Of a stretch of DNA of 64,000 nt, positions 30,730 through 38,690 are shown piece by piece. The DNA lies in NCBI RefSeq assembly GCF_000526315.1, contig NZ_JAFV01000001.1:3288501-3352500 (forward strand), given 5' to 3'. The stretch comes from Methylopila sp. 73B. GTDB taxonomy: Bacteria > Pseudomonadota > Alphaproteobacteria > Rhizobiales > Methylopilaceae. Each line of letters opens with the position of its first letter. Position 1 is the first letter of the stretch. Made by a program: the position numbers and the translations under genes. The notes beneath the pieces were generated by a model. That model had not been told where the DNA came from. It did no database searches and worked only from the letters and a program-made list of their open reading frames with translations.

Positions 30730-31761
30730 TCAACGGGCCCGTCGCGCCGCTTCGATCGCGATGGCGAGCAGGGCGCGCTCGGCGACGGCCTCTCCCACGC
30801 CCGCGGCCCTGCGCCCCGTCGCGACCGCCTCGGCGAGCTTCGCCACGATCTCGGTGAGCCGCGCCCCGCTCCAGGCGCCGAGCGCGCGCTCGACGGAGTC
30901 CTTGCGGCGGAAGTGGAAGAGGAAGCCGTTGGACTCCATCACGGCCCGCGCGCTGCGGCCGGCGTCGACGTCGCCGCGCAGCCGATGCAGCGTGATGGCG
31001 TGACGGAGAGCCGCGCCGACGACAACGGACGCCGGCGTGCCGCTGAAGCGCAAGGACCGAAGCGCGGAGGCCGCCTCCCCTGCTTTGCCGGCAAACGCCG
31101 CATCGACCGCCACGTCCATGCCGACGTCGCCGGCGTCGGCGATCACGGCCGTCACGTCGTCGACGTTGATGCGGCCGCGACCATGGGCGTAGAGGCAGAG
31201 CTTCTGCACCTCGCCGCGGGCCGCGAGCCGGTCGGGCCCCAGCGACGCGCTCAGCAGCGCCCGCGCGTCCGGCGTGATCGAAAGGCCGGACAGGCGGGTC
31301 TCCTCGTCGATCAGACGATCGCGCGCGCCGGCCTCGTCGGGGTAGCAGGGCAGCGCCGCAGCGCGGGGGCTCTTCTCGCACAGCGTCCGCAAGGGGGCGT
31401 TCTTCTTGAGGTCGCCCGCCTCGATGACGGTGAGCGACTCCGGCGCCGGCCCTCCGAGCAGAGCCTCGACCGCGGTCACGATCGCCCTCCCCCCGACCTT
31501 GACGCGGATCGCGCGCTGGCCGCCGAAGAGCGCGATGGTGCGCGCCTCGTCCGCGAGCCGGCCGGGATCGGAGGCGAGTTCGTCGCCGTCGAGACGCACC
31601 AGGCCGAACGGGTCGTCGGAGCCTTCAAGCACGCGCGAGGCCAGCCGCTCCGCGCGCTCCGCCACAAGGCCGGCGTCGGGGCCGTAGATCAGCACGGCGA
31701 ACACGTCCGCCGGCGGCTTGGCGAGAAAGGCGTCGACGCCCGAGGCTTTGATGGCGACCAT
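30730..31761 (-). CDS. holA: DNA polymerase III delta subunit HolA
   Basis: A 343-residue clamp-loader subunit that opens the sliding clamp. Start at the ATG at 31761 (MVAIKASGVDAFLAKPP); the frame extends further upstream without similarity. Typical stretches are LIYGPDAGLVAERAERLA, FGGQRAIRVKVGG, VIEAGDLKKNAPLRTLCE, LIDEETRLSGLSI and the C-terminal helical domain with LRFSGTPASVVVGAALRHAITLH. In related genomes holA sits between parB and lptE on the same strand; here lptE is 22 kb away. Repeat A3 lies just upstream. Confidence 0.93.
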   Translation of the reverse strand: MVAIKASGVDAFLAKPPADVFAVLIYGPDAGLVAERAERLASRVLEGSDDPFGLVRLDGDELASDPGRLADEARTIALFGGQRAIRVKVGGRAIVTAVEALLGGPAPESLTVIEAGDLKKNAPLRTLCEKSPRAAALPCYPDEAGARDRLIDEETRLSGLSITPDARALLSASLGPDRLAARGEVQKLCLYAHGRGRINVDDVTAVIADAGDVGMDVAVDAAFAGKAGEAASALRSLRFSGTPASVVVGAALRHAITLHRLRGDVDAGRSARAVMESNGFLFHFRRKDSVERALGAWSGARLTEIVAKLAEAVATGRRAAGVGEAVAERALLAIAIEAARRAR

Positions 31762-31825
31762 CCCGAAGTTGTCGCGGGAGCTGCGCGCGGGGTCAACGCC
31801 CATTGGGAATCGGCCGCAACGTTCT

Positions 31826-31933
31826 TGTCCCGGCCTCGAGCCGGGACCCAAAACCTATGCGTTGGAAGCTTGGCGCGTCGGTCTTCGCGTCGCCTGAGGC
31901 AAGCATGGTGGGTCCCGGCTTTACGGCCGGGAC
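31826..31933. repeat. Mosaic palindromic repeat, family A copy 3
   Basis: A 108-bp element between holA and the L,D-transpeptidase gene. The left arm starts TGTCCCGGCCTCGAGCCGGG (31826 onward) and the right arm is GGTCCCGGCTTTACGGCCGG followed by GAC (ending 31933). The interior contains CGTTGGAAG (31860-31868), as in copy 2. The arms are inverted relative to each other. Confidence 0.85.
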
Positions 31934-31943
31934 GAGCGCTCGC

Positions 31944-33239
31944 TCAGTACGGCATGGTCCGCGCCGGCGCGCTGCCGGTCGTCAGCGGCTCCGTTTCCGC
32001 CGTCTGGGCCGGCGCAAGCTCGGGCTCGCGGAAGTCCACCACCACGCCCGGCGCGACCAGATGGGCGAGCTCGTCGGCGTCCCAGTTGGTCAGGCGCACG
32101 CAGCCGTGGCTGTTGGTCTTGTCGATGCGGGAGGGCTCCGGCGTGCCATGCAGGCCGTAGGTCGGCTTGTCCAGGCCGATCCAGACCGCGCCGACGGGCG
32201 CGTTCGGGCCGGGCGGCAGGCGCAGCGCCTTAGTGTTGTTGCCCTGCTGAAAGTTGACCTTGGGCCGGTACCAGTACTCGGGATTGATCGCGATCGCCTT
32301 CACGGCGTGAACGCCGGTCGGCGAGGGCAGATCCGAGCTGCCGATCGTGGCGGGGTAAGCCACGACGATCTTGCCGGCGGCGTCGAAACCGAACAGTTGC
32401 TTGCGGCCCTTGTCGGCGACGATGCTCGCGACCTTCACGGTCTGCTTGCGGCCGGGGTTCGCCACCATGATCTCCGACCCGACCGCGAAGAAGTCGACAT
32501 CTGGATTTAGCCGGCGAAGGAAACTCTCGTCCATGTGGAAGCGCTCGGCGAGCATCTCGGTCGGGTCGCGATAGGACGAGCCGGGGAGCAGCGCCTGCTC
32601 GGCGTAATCGTCCGGCATCACCGGCACGAACGGGCCGGCGACGTCCTTCTCGGTGATGACGTAGGGAACCAGCACGGGTTCGGTCGAGGTGGCCTCGAGC
32701 TTCGCCCAGAGCTCGGCGTCCATCACCCCGTCAATGGGATGCCCCACCATCATCTCGAAGGCGGCGATCGCCTTGGCGACGTTGCCGCCGTTGATGCCGT
32801 CGATGACGCCGGGGGAGGCGTGCGCGCGGTCGAGCAGCACCTGCAGCTTGATCATCCGCGGATCGGAGTGCTGGCCGCGCGGGTAGGGATCGCTCGTGAA
32901 CACCGCGTCGTTCGCGAGCGCGATCAGCAGGTCCACCGGGTAGCTGTCGATCGGGGTCGCGGCGGCGCGGGGCGCGGCGGGTCGCGCCGCGGGCGCGACG
33001 GCGGGCGCCGAGGGCTCCACGACGGGAGCGGCAAGCGGCGGCTCGACCGCGGAGTTTTGCGCGATCATGCCGGCGATCGCGTCGCGCTCCGCCGCCTGCG
33101 CGGCGGTCGCCACGAGCGCGAGGGCGATGACGGTCGCCGCCTTAAGCGAGGTGTGAGCCACGAGCGCGAGGGCGATGACGGTCGCCGCCTTAAGCGAGGT
33201 GTGAGCCACGGGGCCCTCTCTTCGTAAGTCGCCGGACAC
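31944..33239 (-). CDS. L,D-transpeptidase (YkuD domain) with duplicated signal segment
   Basis: A secreted enzyme of up to 431 residues that cross-links peptidoglycan or attaches proteins to it. The catalytic motif is SHGCVRLTN with Cys380 (YkuD domain about 265-410), preceded by a peptidoglycan-binding-like helix region (IAAFEMMVGHPIDGVMDAELW, about 150-175). The N-terminus contains a perfect tandem repeat of 16 residues (VAHTSLKAATVIALAL, twice) from a 48-bp DNA duplication at 33111-33206. Starts are possible at ATG 33239, GTG 33209 and GTG 33161; the last would give a normal 27-residue signal peptide ending AQA. Confidence 0.92.
   Translation of the reverse strand: MSGDLRREGPVAHTSLKAATVIALALVAHTSLKAATVIALALVATAAQAAERDAIAGMIAQNSAVEPPLAAPVVEPSAPAVAPAARPAAPRAAATPIDSYPVDLLIALANDAVFTSDPYPRGQHSDPRMIKLQVLLDRAHASPGVIDGINGGNVAKAIAAFEMMVGHPIDGVMDAELWAKLEATSTEPVLVPYVITEKDVAGPFVPVMPDDYAEQALLPGSSYRDPTEMLAERFHMDESFLRRLNPDVDFFAVGSEIMVANPGRKQTVKVASIVADKGRKQLFGFDAAGKIVVAYPATIGSSDLPSPTGVHAVKAIAINPEYWYRPKVNFQQGNNTKALRLPPGPNAPVGAVWIGLDKPTYGLHGTPEPSRIDKTNSHGCVRLTNWDADELAHLVAPGVVVDFREPELAPAQTAETEPLTTGSAPARTMPY
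33111..33206. repeat. Perfect 48-bp tandem duplication in the transpeptidase signal peptide
   Basis: Two identical 48-bp units (33111-33158 and 33159-33206), each starting CACGAGCGCGAGGGCGATGA on the plus strand. The unit is 16 codons, so the frame is kept. Each copy brings a GTG that could start translation. Identity is complete, which points to a recent event or an assembly error. Confidence 0.97.
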
Positions 33240-33382
33240 GCCGACGCCTCGTCACCATCCTCGGTTAGGGTAAACAAATTATCGCACTTTACGGTCAGAT
33301 CGTAACGATCCCGCGATCAAATTGGGTGTCTTAAACGGTCTGTTAAGCATAATAGATCGGCAGGATGATGTTCGACCCCAAA

Positions 33383-33464
33383 GAACGAATCGAGATTGGT
33401 CAGTAAATCGCGATTCGTTCACGGAGAACGAATCGAAGACTTCAATGGACTTCCTGATTCGTTC
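33383..33464. promoter_or_regulatory. Four-copy alternating decamer array (putative operator)
   Basis: GAACGAATCG occurs at 33383-33392 and 33426-33435, and its reverse complement CGATTCGTTC at 33411-33420 and (with one mismatch, TGATTCGTTC) at 33455-33464. Centres are 28, 15 and 29 bp apart, so the array is nearly symmetrical. The inner pair is a perfect inverted repeat with a five-base spacer. This fits binding by a dimeric or tetrameric regulator not identified in the window. Confidence 0.7.
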
Positions 33465-33504
33465 CGCAGTCACGGGTAGCACTGCCTTGACCGGAAAGGT
33501 TTCA

Positions 33505-33512
33505 TTAACCAT
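33505..33512 (+). promoter_or_regulatory. CtrA half-site
   Basis: TTAACCAT, the described CtrA half-site consensus in alphaproteobacteria, 123 bp upstream of the YiiX-like start. An eight-base match can arise by chance, but such AT-rich words are rare in this GC-rich window. Confidence 0.45.
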
Positions 33513-33635
33513 AAAAGCCGAAACCGCGGCGGAGGCCGCAAGCCTTCAGTCTTGGGCGAGCGTCTGCGGCGAGACTGGAGGTTCGAGCAGGCCGCGCCGA
33601 CGAGCGCGGCCCGTCGTCGACGGGGGGGCCGCGTC

Positions 33636-34418
33636 ATGGATTGGATCGGCAACGCCGTCGGCCGGCGTCTGGTGACCTATCTCACGGAGGAGATCCGGGG
33701 CCGGCCCGAGACGGCCTATGATCCGGCGCGCCTGCGCGAGACGCTGGAGATCGGCGACGTGATCCTGATCGCCGGCCGCAGCCGCGTCTCCGGCGTGATC
33801 CGCCGCATGACCTCGTCGGTGTGGTCGCACGCCGTGCTCTACGTCGGGGATATGCTCGACGTCCACGCGGCGGACGGCGAGCGCCACACGCTGGTGGAGA
33901 TGGAGCTCGGAATCGGCTGCGCCTCGGCGCCGCTGTCGAAATACGCGACAGAGCATATCCGCATCTGCCGCCCGTTCGATCTCGACCTGTGCGAACGCGA
34001 GCAGGTCGCGCGGTTCTGCATCCTGCGTCTGGGCTATGAGTACGACGTCAAGAACGTGCTCGACCTGCTGCGCTACTGCACGCCGATCCCGCTGGTGTCG
34101 GCGCGCCTGCGTCGGCGGATGCTGTCGCTCGGTTCGGGCCTGCCGACGCGGGCGATCTGCTCGTCGCTGATCGCCCGCGCCTTCGAGCGGGTGCGCTACC
34201 CCATCCTGCCGCGGGTCGAGACCATCGCCGATCACGGCGAGCGGCATGAGATCCTGCACATCCGCCACGACTCGCTCTACATGCCGCGCGACTTCGACAT
34301 CTCGCCCTACTTCGAGATCGTGAAGCCGGCGCTCGTCCGCGGCTTCGACTATCGCAAGGTGGAGTGGGCCGAGCGCCGCGTCCAGGCGCGGGGCGCCCGG
34401 TCGCAGCCGGCGGAGTGA
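33636..34418 (+). CDS. YiiX/YebB-like permuted papain-fold protein (NlpC/P60 superfamily)
   Basis: A 260-residue cytoplasmic protein. The start at 33636 (MDWIGNAVGRRL) is the ATG nearest the recognisable domain. Permuted papain-like features: GDVILIAGRSRVSG followed by SVWSHAVLYVGDM with catalytic His65, an acidic residue in TLVEME, and catalytic Cys175 in TRAICSSLIARAF. YiiX-like enzymes are thought to hydrolyse amide or thioester bonds in peptidoglycan or lipids. The upstream region has CtrA-like and repeated operator-like sites, hinting at cell-cycle control. Convergent with the MBL-fold gene, 4 bp apart. Confidence 0.82.
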   Translation: MDWIGNAVGRRLVTYLTEEIRGRPETAYDPARLRETLEIGDVILIAGRSRVSGVIRRMTSSVWSHAVLYVGDMLDVHAADGERHTLVEMELGIGCASAPLSKYATEHIRICRPFDLDLCEREQVARFCILRLGYEYDVKNVLDLLRYCTPIPLVSARLRRRMLSLGSGLPTRAICSSLIARAFERVRYPILPRVETIADHGERHEILHIRHDSLYMPRDFDISPYFEIVKPALVRGFDYRKVEWAERRVQARGARSQPAE

Positions 34419-34422
34419 GGCG

Positions 34423-35493
34423 TCAGCCTTCCCACACCTCGCCGGGGCGGAGCGCCCGGAAGCGATCCGCAGGAATACTCTGCTCCGCCAGCGCCGCGGC
34501 CAAGGCCTCGGCCGGGGCTTCGATCGCCTCGGAGGTCAGCTGGAACGTGCCCCAGTGGCAGCCCACGGCGTTCTCGGCGCCGACCAGGCCCATGATCTCG
34601 ACCGCTTCGGCCGCGTTGGCGTGCTGGTCCTTCATGAACCAGCGCGGCTCGTAAGCGCCGATCGGCAGGATTGCGAGCTTGAATGGGCCGTGGGCGGCTC
34701 GGATCGCCGGGAAGATGGTGCGCGGCCCGAGCGCGGTGTCGCCCGCGGCGTAGAGCTTGCCGGCGCCGCCCGCGTCGATCACGAAGCCGCACCACAGCGC
34801 CTTGCGCCGGTCGAACACGCCGCGCGCCGACCAGTGGTAGGACGGCACGAGGTTGACGACGACCGTCTCAGAGAGGGGGACCCGCGCGCGCCAGTCGTAG
34901 GCCTCCCGCCGGATCGCCGGATCGTGCGCCTTGAGGATCGCGTCGTTGCCGAGCGGCACGATCACCCGCGGCCGGTCCCGGGCGGCGAGCCGCGAAAGGG
35001 TGTCGAGATCGAGATGGTCGTAGTGGTTGTGGGTGATCAGCACCGCGTCGATCTTGGGCAGCGCGTCGAAGGCGACCCCCGGCGGGTTGACCCGCTTCGG
35101 CCCGGCGAAGGAGACCGGCGAGCACCGCTTGGACCAGACCGGATCGATCAGGATGTTCAATCCCTGCGTCTGGATCAGGTGCGTGGCGTGGCCGACGAGG
35201 GTGACGCGGAGACGGTCGCCCTCGACCTTGGCGGGCGGTCGGGCATCGAACGGGCTCGGGAAGCTCTCCGGCCATGTCGCCTTGTCCGCGAACCAGACGC
35301 CGCGCAGCGCCTCGCCGAACGACTTCGACCACTGATGATCGGGGTTGAAGAAGCGGACGCCGTCGAAGTGGTCGGTCGGCGCGCCCGCGTAATAGGGGTT
35401 CTTGTCCCGAACGGACGCCAGCCAGGACCAGCCGCCGGCCGCGGCGCTCGCCGCAAGCAGGGCGCCGAGCCTGATCACGCCGCGGCGCGTCAC
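34423..35493 (-). CDS. MBL-fold metallohydrolase (NAPE-PLD-like)
   Basis: A 356-residue protein with a hydrophobic N-terminus (about 5-27, after an RRG that could belong to a Tat or Sec signal). The metal site HxHxDH is HNHYDH with His155, His157, Asp159 and His160; further ligands are in VPSYHWSARG and AAGDTALGP. The sequence VTLVGHATHLIQTQGLNILIDPVWSKRCSPVSFAGPKR is that of the NAPE-phospholipase-D/UlaG-like branch. The substrate is not known. The stop overlaps the start region of the next minus-strand gene (YaiI family) by four bases. Confidence 0.88.
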   Translation of the reverse strand: MTRRGVIRLGALLAASAAAGGWSWLASVRDKNPYYAGAPTDHFDGVRFFNPDHQWSKSFGEALRGVWFADKATWPESFPSPFDARPPAKVEGDRLRVTLVGHATHLIQTQGLNILIDPVWSKRCSPVSFAGPKRVNPPGVAFDALPKIDAVLITHNHYDHLDLDTLSRLAARDRPRVIVPLGNDAILKAHDPAIRREAYDWRARVPLSETVVVNLVPSYHWSARGVFDRRKALWCGFVIDAGGAGKLYAAGDTALGPRTIFPAIRAAHGPFKLAILPIGAYEPRWFMKDQHANAAEAVEIMGLVGAENAVGCHWGTFQLTSEAIEAPAEALAAALAEQSIPADRFRALRPGEVWEG

Positions 35494-35984
35494 GGACGGG
35501 CGGCCTCGGCGAGCGCGCGTTTCGAGCGGGTCACGGCGAGCTCCAGCGCCTGAAGGAAGTTCGAGCGGTCCCGCGCCGCGAAGGGGCGGGGGCCGCCTGT
35601 GATCTCGCCGATCTCGCGGAGGTGGCTCATCAGCTCGCGGGTCGCGAGCGCCGAGCCGATCGAGCTCTCGGTGAAGGGCTTGCCCGTCGTGCCGATGGCG
35701 GCCGCGCCCTTGGCGAGGCAGCGGGCGGCGAGCGGGATGTCCGCCGTCACCACGATGTCGTGGGCGACGCAGTGCTCCGCGATCCAGTCATCGGCGACGT
35801 CCGGGCCTTCGGGCACGACCTGAAGGCGGACGAAGGCCTCCCGCGGCGTGACCATGAAGCGGTTCGCGACCACGGTGACGTCCAGCCCATGCCGGGCGGC
35901 GACCTTGTAGATCTCGTCTTTGACGGGGCAGGCGTCGGCGTCGATGAAGACGGCGGGACGCAGGCGGATCTCTGGCGACGGCAT
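35490..35984 (-). CDS. YaiI/YqxD family protein (DUF188)
   Basis: A 164-residue cytoplasmic protein. The start at 35984 (MPSPEIRLRPAVFIDADACP) matches the family N-terminus. Diagnostic stretches are FIDADACPVKDEIYKVAARHG, VVPEGPDVADDWIAEH, DIVVTADIPLAARCLAKGA and FTESSIGSALATRELM. The PIN-like fold suggests a nuclease, but no activity has been assigned. Its stop overlaps the start of the MBL-fold gene, which is transcribed in the same direction downstream. It diverges from the GT4 gene (76 bp). Confidence 0.92.
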   Translation of the reverse strand: MPSPEIRLRPAVFIDADACPVKDEIYKVAARHGLDVTVVANRFMVTPREAFVRLQVVPEGPDVADDWIAEHCVAHDIVVTADIPLAARCLAKGAAAIGTTGKPFTESSIGSALATRELMSHLREIGEITGGPRPFAARDRSNFLQALELAVTRSKRALAEAARP

Positions 35985-36060
35985 CGTCGTTGAGGTACCA
36001 CGGCGCGAGCCCGCGCGGGAGAGCCGCGCCGTCCCCCTCGCGCAAGGCTGAACCGCTCCC

Positions 36061-37233
36061 GTGCATCCCCTCGTCGGCCGCACCGTGCTCCAGATCCTGC
36101 CCGCGCTGGACGCTGGCGGCGTGGAGCGCACGGCCATCGACGTCGCGCAGGCGCTGGTCGCCGTCGGCGCGCGGGCGGTGGTCGCGAGCGAAGGCGGCCG
36201 TGGGGTCGCGGCGCTGGAGGCGGCCGGGGCGCGCCACGTGGTCTTTCCCGCGGCCAGCAAGAATCCACTCACGATGGCGGCGAACGTCGGACGGCTCGCG
36301 CGGCTCGTCCGCGCCGAGGGGGCCGACATACTCCACGCCCGTTCCCGCGCCCCGGCCTGGAGCGCGCTCGGCGCGGCGCGGCTGGCCGGCGTTCCCTTCG
36401 TCACGACCGCGGCCGGCATCCATTCCGGAAACTCCGCCCCGAAGCGGTTCTACAATTCGGTGATGGCGCGCGGCGACCTGGTGATCGCGAATTCCGGCTT
36501 CACCGCGTCGCACATTGCCCGACAGCATGGCGCTCCGAAGGGGCGGCTGGCGGTCATCCCCCGCGGCGTCGATCTCGCGGCCTTCGACCCGGCGGCGGTG
36601 GACACCGCCCGTGTGGCCGCCCTGCGCGCCGCCTGGGCGATCCCCGAGGCGGCGAAAGTGGTGCTGCTCGCCGCCCGGCTCACGTCGTGGAAGGGACAGT
36701 CGGTTCTGCTCGACGCCGTAGAAAGGCTCGGACGCGACGACGTTGTCGTTGTTCTCGCCGGCGAGGCGCAAGGGCGGGAGCGTTACCGCGACGGGCTGAT
36801 CGCGCAGGCCGAGGGGCTCGGGATCGCCGACCGCCTGCGTCTGCCCGGCCACGTCGCTGACGTGCCCGCGGCGCTGCTTGCGGCGGACGTGGCGGCCGTG
36901 CCTTCGACCGAGCCCGAGGCCTTCGGACGCGGCGCGACGGAGGCGCAGGCCATGGGCGTCCCCGTCGTGGCCTCCGCCCACGGCGCCGTGGCGGAGACGG
37001 TGCTCGCGCCGCCGGCGGCGAGGGACGACGCCCGCACGGGATGGCTCGTGGCGCCCGGAGATCCCGATGCGCTCGCCGAAGGTCTGGCGGCGGCGCTTGC
37101 GCTCGGTCCCGACGACCGCGCTGCCCTCGCCTCCCGCGGCCGGGCGCACGTGGCGGCGCATTACGGCCTCGAGGCGATGACGCGCACGACGCTCGAGGCC
37201 TACGTCAGCCTGCTCGACGACGCCGGGCGTTGA
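36061..37233 (+). CDS. GT4 family glycosyltransferase
   Basis: A 390-residue GT-B fold enzyme with a GTG start. The N-terminal acceptor domain begins VLQILPALDAGGVERTAIDV, the classical GT4 opening; DILHARSRAPAWSALGAAR follows. The donor domain has VIPRGVDLAAF, LLAARLTSWKGQSVLLDAV, LRLPGHVADVPALL-like sequence and the nucleotide-sugar motif STEPEAFGRGATEAQAMG (EPEAFGR with catalytic Glu). In rhizobia a similar gene encodes a lipopolysaccharide-core transferase, but donor and acceptor cannot be read here. infC follows after 139 bp. Confidence 0.9.
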   Translation: MHPLVGRTVLQILPALDAGGVERTAIDVAQALVAVGARAVVASEGGRGVAALEAAGARHVVFPAASKNPLTMAANVGRLARLVRAEGADILHARSRAPAWSALGAARLAGVPFVTTAAGIHSGNSAPKRFYNSVMARGDLVIANSGFTASHIARQHGAPKGRLAVIPRGVDLAAFDPAAVDTARVAALRAAWAIPEAAKVVLLAARLTSWKGQSVLLDAVERLGRDDVVVVLAGEAQGRERYRDGLIAQAEGLGIADRLRLPGHVADVPAALLAADVAAVPSTEPEAFGRGATEAQAMGVPVVASAHGAVAETVLAPPAARDDARTGWLVAPGDPDALAEGLAAALALGPDDRAALASRGRAHVAAHYGLEAMTRTTLEAYVSLLDDAGR

Positions 37234-37358
37234 CTTCCCGGTCCTTTGTCACGATCTTTGGCTCGCCGTCGGCGACGTTCGCCGCTTTGGCGCGCGCCTC
37301 GTGTCAGAACACGGGGCTTTCCGCGTTGGAGCAGATGACGGCGCACCGTAATGTTAAG

Positions 37359-37363
37359 AGGAG
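37359..37363 (+). promoter_or_regulatory. Ribosome-binding site pointing to an AUU start of infC
   Basis: AGGAG lies nine bases before an in-frame ATT at 37373, but 21 bases before the first ATG (37385). The spacing therefore favours the ATT as initiation codon. Confidence 0.75.
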
Positions 37364-37372
37364 ATTGCAGCC

Positions 37373-37912
37373 ATTCGTCGTCCCATGAGGCCAGTCGCGC
37401 CGGTTCAAAAAGACGGACCCCGCGTCAACAAGGAGATCCGCGTCCTCGAGGTTCAGCTCATCGACGCGAGCGGGCAGAATCTCGGCCCTACGAAGATCAA
37501 TGACGCGCTCCAGGCCGCGGAGGATTCGGGGCTCGATCTCGTCGAGATCGCGCCGAACTCTGTTCCGCCTGTCTGTAAGCTGCTTGACTACGGCAAGTAC
37601 AAGTACCAGTCGCAGAAGAAGGCCGCCGAGGCTCGCAAGAATCAGAAGATCGTCGAAGTCAAAGAGATCAAGATGCGTCCCAACATCGATGATCATGACT
37701 ACGAGGTGAAGATGAAGGCGATGCGCCGGTTCTTCGAGGAAGGCGACAAGGTCAAGGTGACCCTGCGGTTCCGCGGCCGCGAGATGGCGCATCAGGACCT
37801 GGGCCTGAAGCTGCTGATCAAGGTGCGCGAGGAGGTTTCCCCGATCGCCAAGGTCGAGAGCGATCCGTCGCTCGAAGGCCGGCAGATGACGATGGTGCTC
37901 GCGCCGCGCTGA
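37373..37912 (+). CDS. infC: Translation initiation factor IF-3, probable AUU start
   Basis: A 179-residue factor (175 from the ATG at 37385) that keeps 30S subunits free and checks the start codon. The N-terminal domain ([41 protein letters not shown]) and C-terminal domain ([33 protein letters not shown]) are complete. ATT CGT CGT CCC precedes the ATG in frame and gives MRRP, the usual start of alphaproteobacterial IF-3. E. coli infC also starts with AUU, which lets IF-3 repress its own translation. A GGCGCC-TCC-GGCGCC hairpin follows the stop (37921-37935). Confidence 0.95.
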   Translation: MRRPMRPVAPVQKDGPRVNKEIRVLEVQLIDASGQNLGPTKINDALQAAEDSGLDLVEIAPNSVPPVCKLLDYGKYKYQSQKKAAEARKNQKIVEVKEIKMRPNIDDHDYEVKMKAMRRFFEEGDKVKVTLRFRGREMAHQDLGLKLLIKVREEVSPIAKVESDPSLEGRQMTMVLAPR

Positions 37913-38072
37913 TCCCGCGCGGCGCCTCCGGCGCCAAAGGCTTTCTGCGCTCAACGTTCAGCAAAGATGAACGAGCTCCGCTTCACGTGAACGGTGGTTG
38001 CGGAGCCGTGTCATCGGCTATAGTGCTTCGATCGGTCGCGGCAGAGGTCGCGGCGATGTGAGCAAGTCTGGA

Positions 38073-38654
38073 ATGTCGATGCAGATGACGGCCGAAGCTG
38101 CGAGCGGAGCGGACGCTCGCGTGGGAGCTGCGTCCGAGATGACGCTGCTCATCGTGGACGACGACAAGTCCTTCGTGCAGCGGCTCGGCCGCGCCATGGA
38201 AGCCCGCGGTTACGCAGTCACGGTCGCGGAGAGCGTCCGCGAAGGTCTCGACGCGGTCGAACGCGCGCCCCCGGCCTTCGCGGTGGTCGACATGCGGCTC
38301 GGCGACGGGTCCGGCCTCGACGTCATATCGGCGCTGAAGTCGCGCCGGGCGGACGCCCGCGGCGTGGTGCTCACTGGCTACGGCAACATCGCGACAGCGG
38401 TCACCGCGGTGAAGATGGGCGCGGTCGACTACCTCGCGAAGCCCGCCGACGCCGACGAGATCCACAGCGCGCTGAGCGCCGGCGACCATAAGCCGGAGCC
38501 GCCGGAAAACCCGATGTCGGCCGACCGGGTGCGCTGGGAGCATATCCAGCGGGTCTACGAGCTCTGCGGCCGGAACGTCTCGGAGACCGCGCGCCGCCTC
38601 AACATGCATCGCCGCACGCTTCAGCGGATCCTCGCCAAGCGCGCCCCGCGCTGA
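38073..38654 (+). CDS. actR: ActR/RegA/PrrA redox response regulator
   Basis: A 193-residue response regulator from the ATG at 38073; a GTG at 38058 is an alternative. The receiver has DDDKSFVQRL, phospho-Asp73 in VVDMRLGDGSGLDV, and a Fis-type helix-turn-helix at the end, GRNVSETARRLNMHRRTLQR, identical to the RegA/ActR/PrrA signature. This global regulator responds to redox state through a RegB/ActS sensor kinase. No regB/actS is adjacent, unlike many relatives. It is convergent with hslU; repeat C3 lies between. Confidence 0.94.
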   Translation: MSMQMTAEAASGADARVGAASEMTLLIVDDDKSFVQRLGRAMEARGYAVTVAESVREGLDAVERAPPAFAVVDMRLGDGSGLDVISALKSRRADARGVVLTGYGNIATAVTAVKMGAVDYLAKPADADEIHSALSAGDHKPEPPENPMSADRVRWEHIQRVYELCGRNVSETARRLNMHRRTLQRILAKRAPR

Positions 38655-38690
38655 GGCGCGGGCAGAGCTGCGCCTGACGAACGAAGCGCA

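Larger units (their letters stand above)
33240..33635. other. 396-bp AT-richer divergent regulatory region
   Basis: The gap between the L,D-transpeptidase and the YiiX-like gene is much more AT-rich than the rest of the window up to about 33520. It holds a 13-bp palindrome GATCGTAACGATC (33298-33310), TTAA-N8-TTAA (33331-33346), four copies of a GAACGAATCG decamer (33383-33464) and a CtrA half-site TTAACCAT (33505-33512). A 77-codon minus-strand frame (33279-33512) covers these repeats but has no coding character. Both flanking promoters should lie here. Confidence 0.75.

Noticed and set aside
33279-33512. 77-codon minus-strand frame in the divergent regulatory region
   Set aside because: It covers the repeated decamers and palindromes, and has no signal peptide, motif or clear ribosome-binding site.
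37982-37991. TTCACGTGAA, the core of a parS site, between infC and actR
   Set aside because: Only 11 of 16 bases match parS and the outer arms are not symmetrical; a ten-base palindrome can arise by chance.
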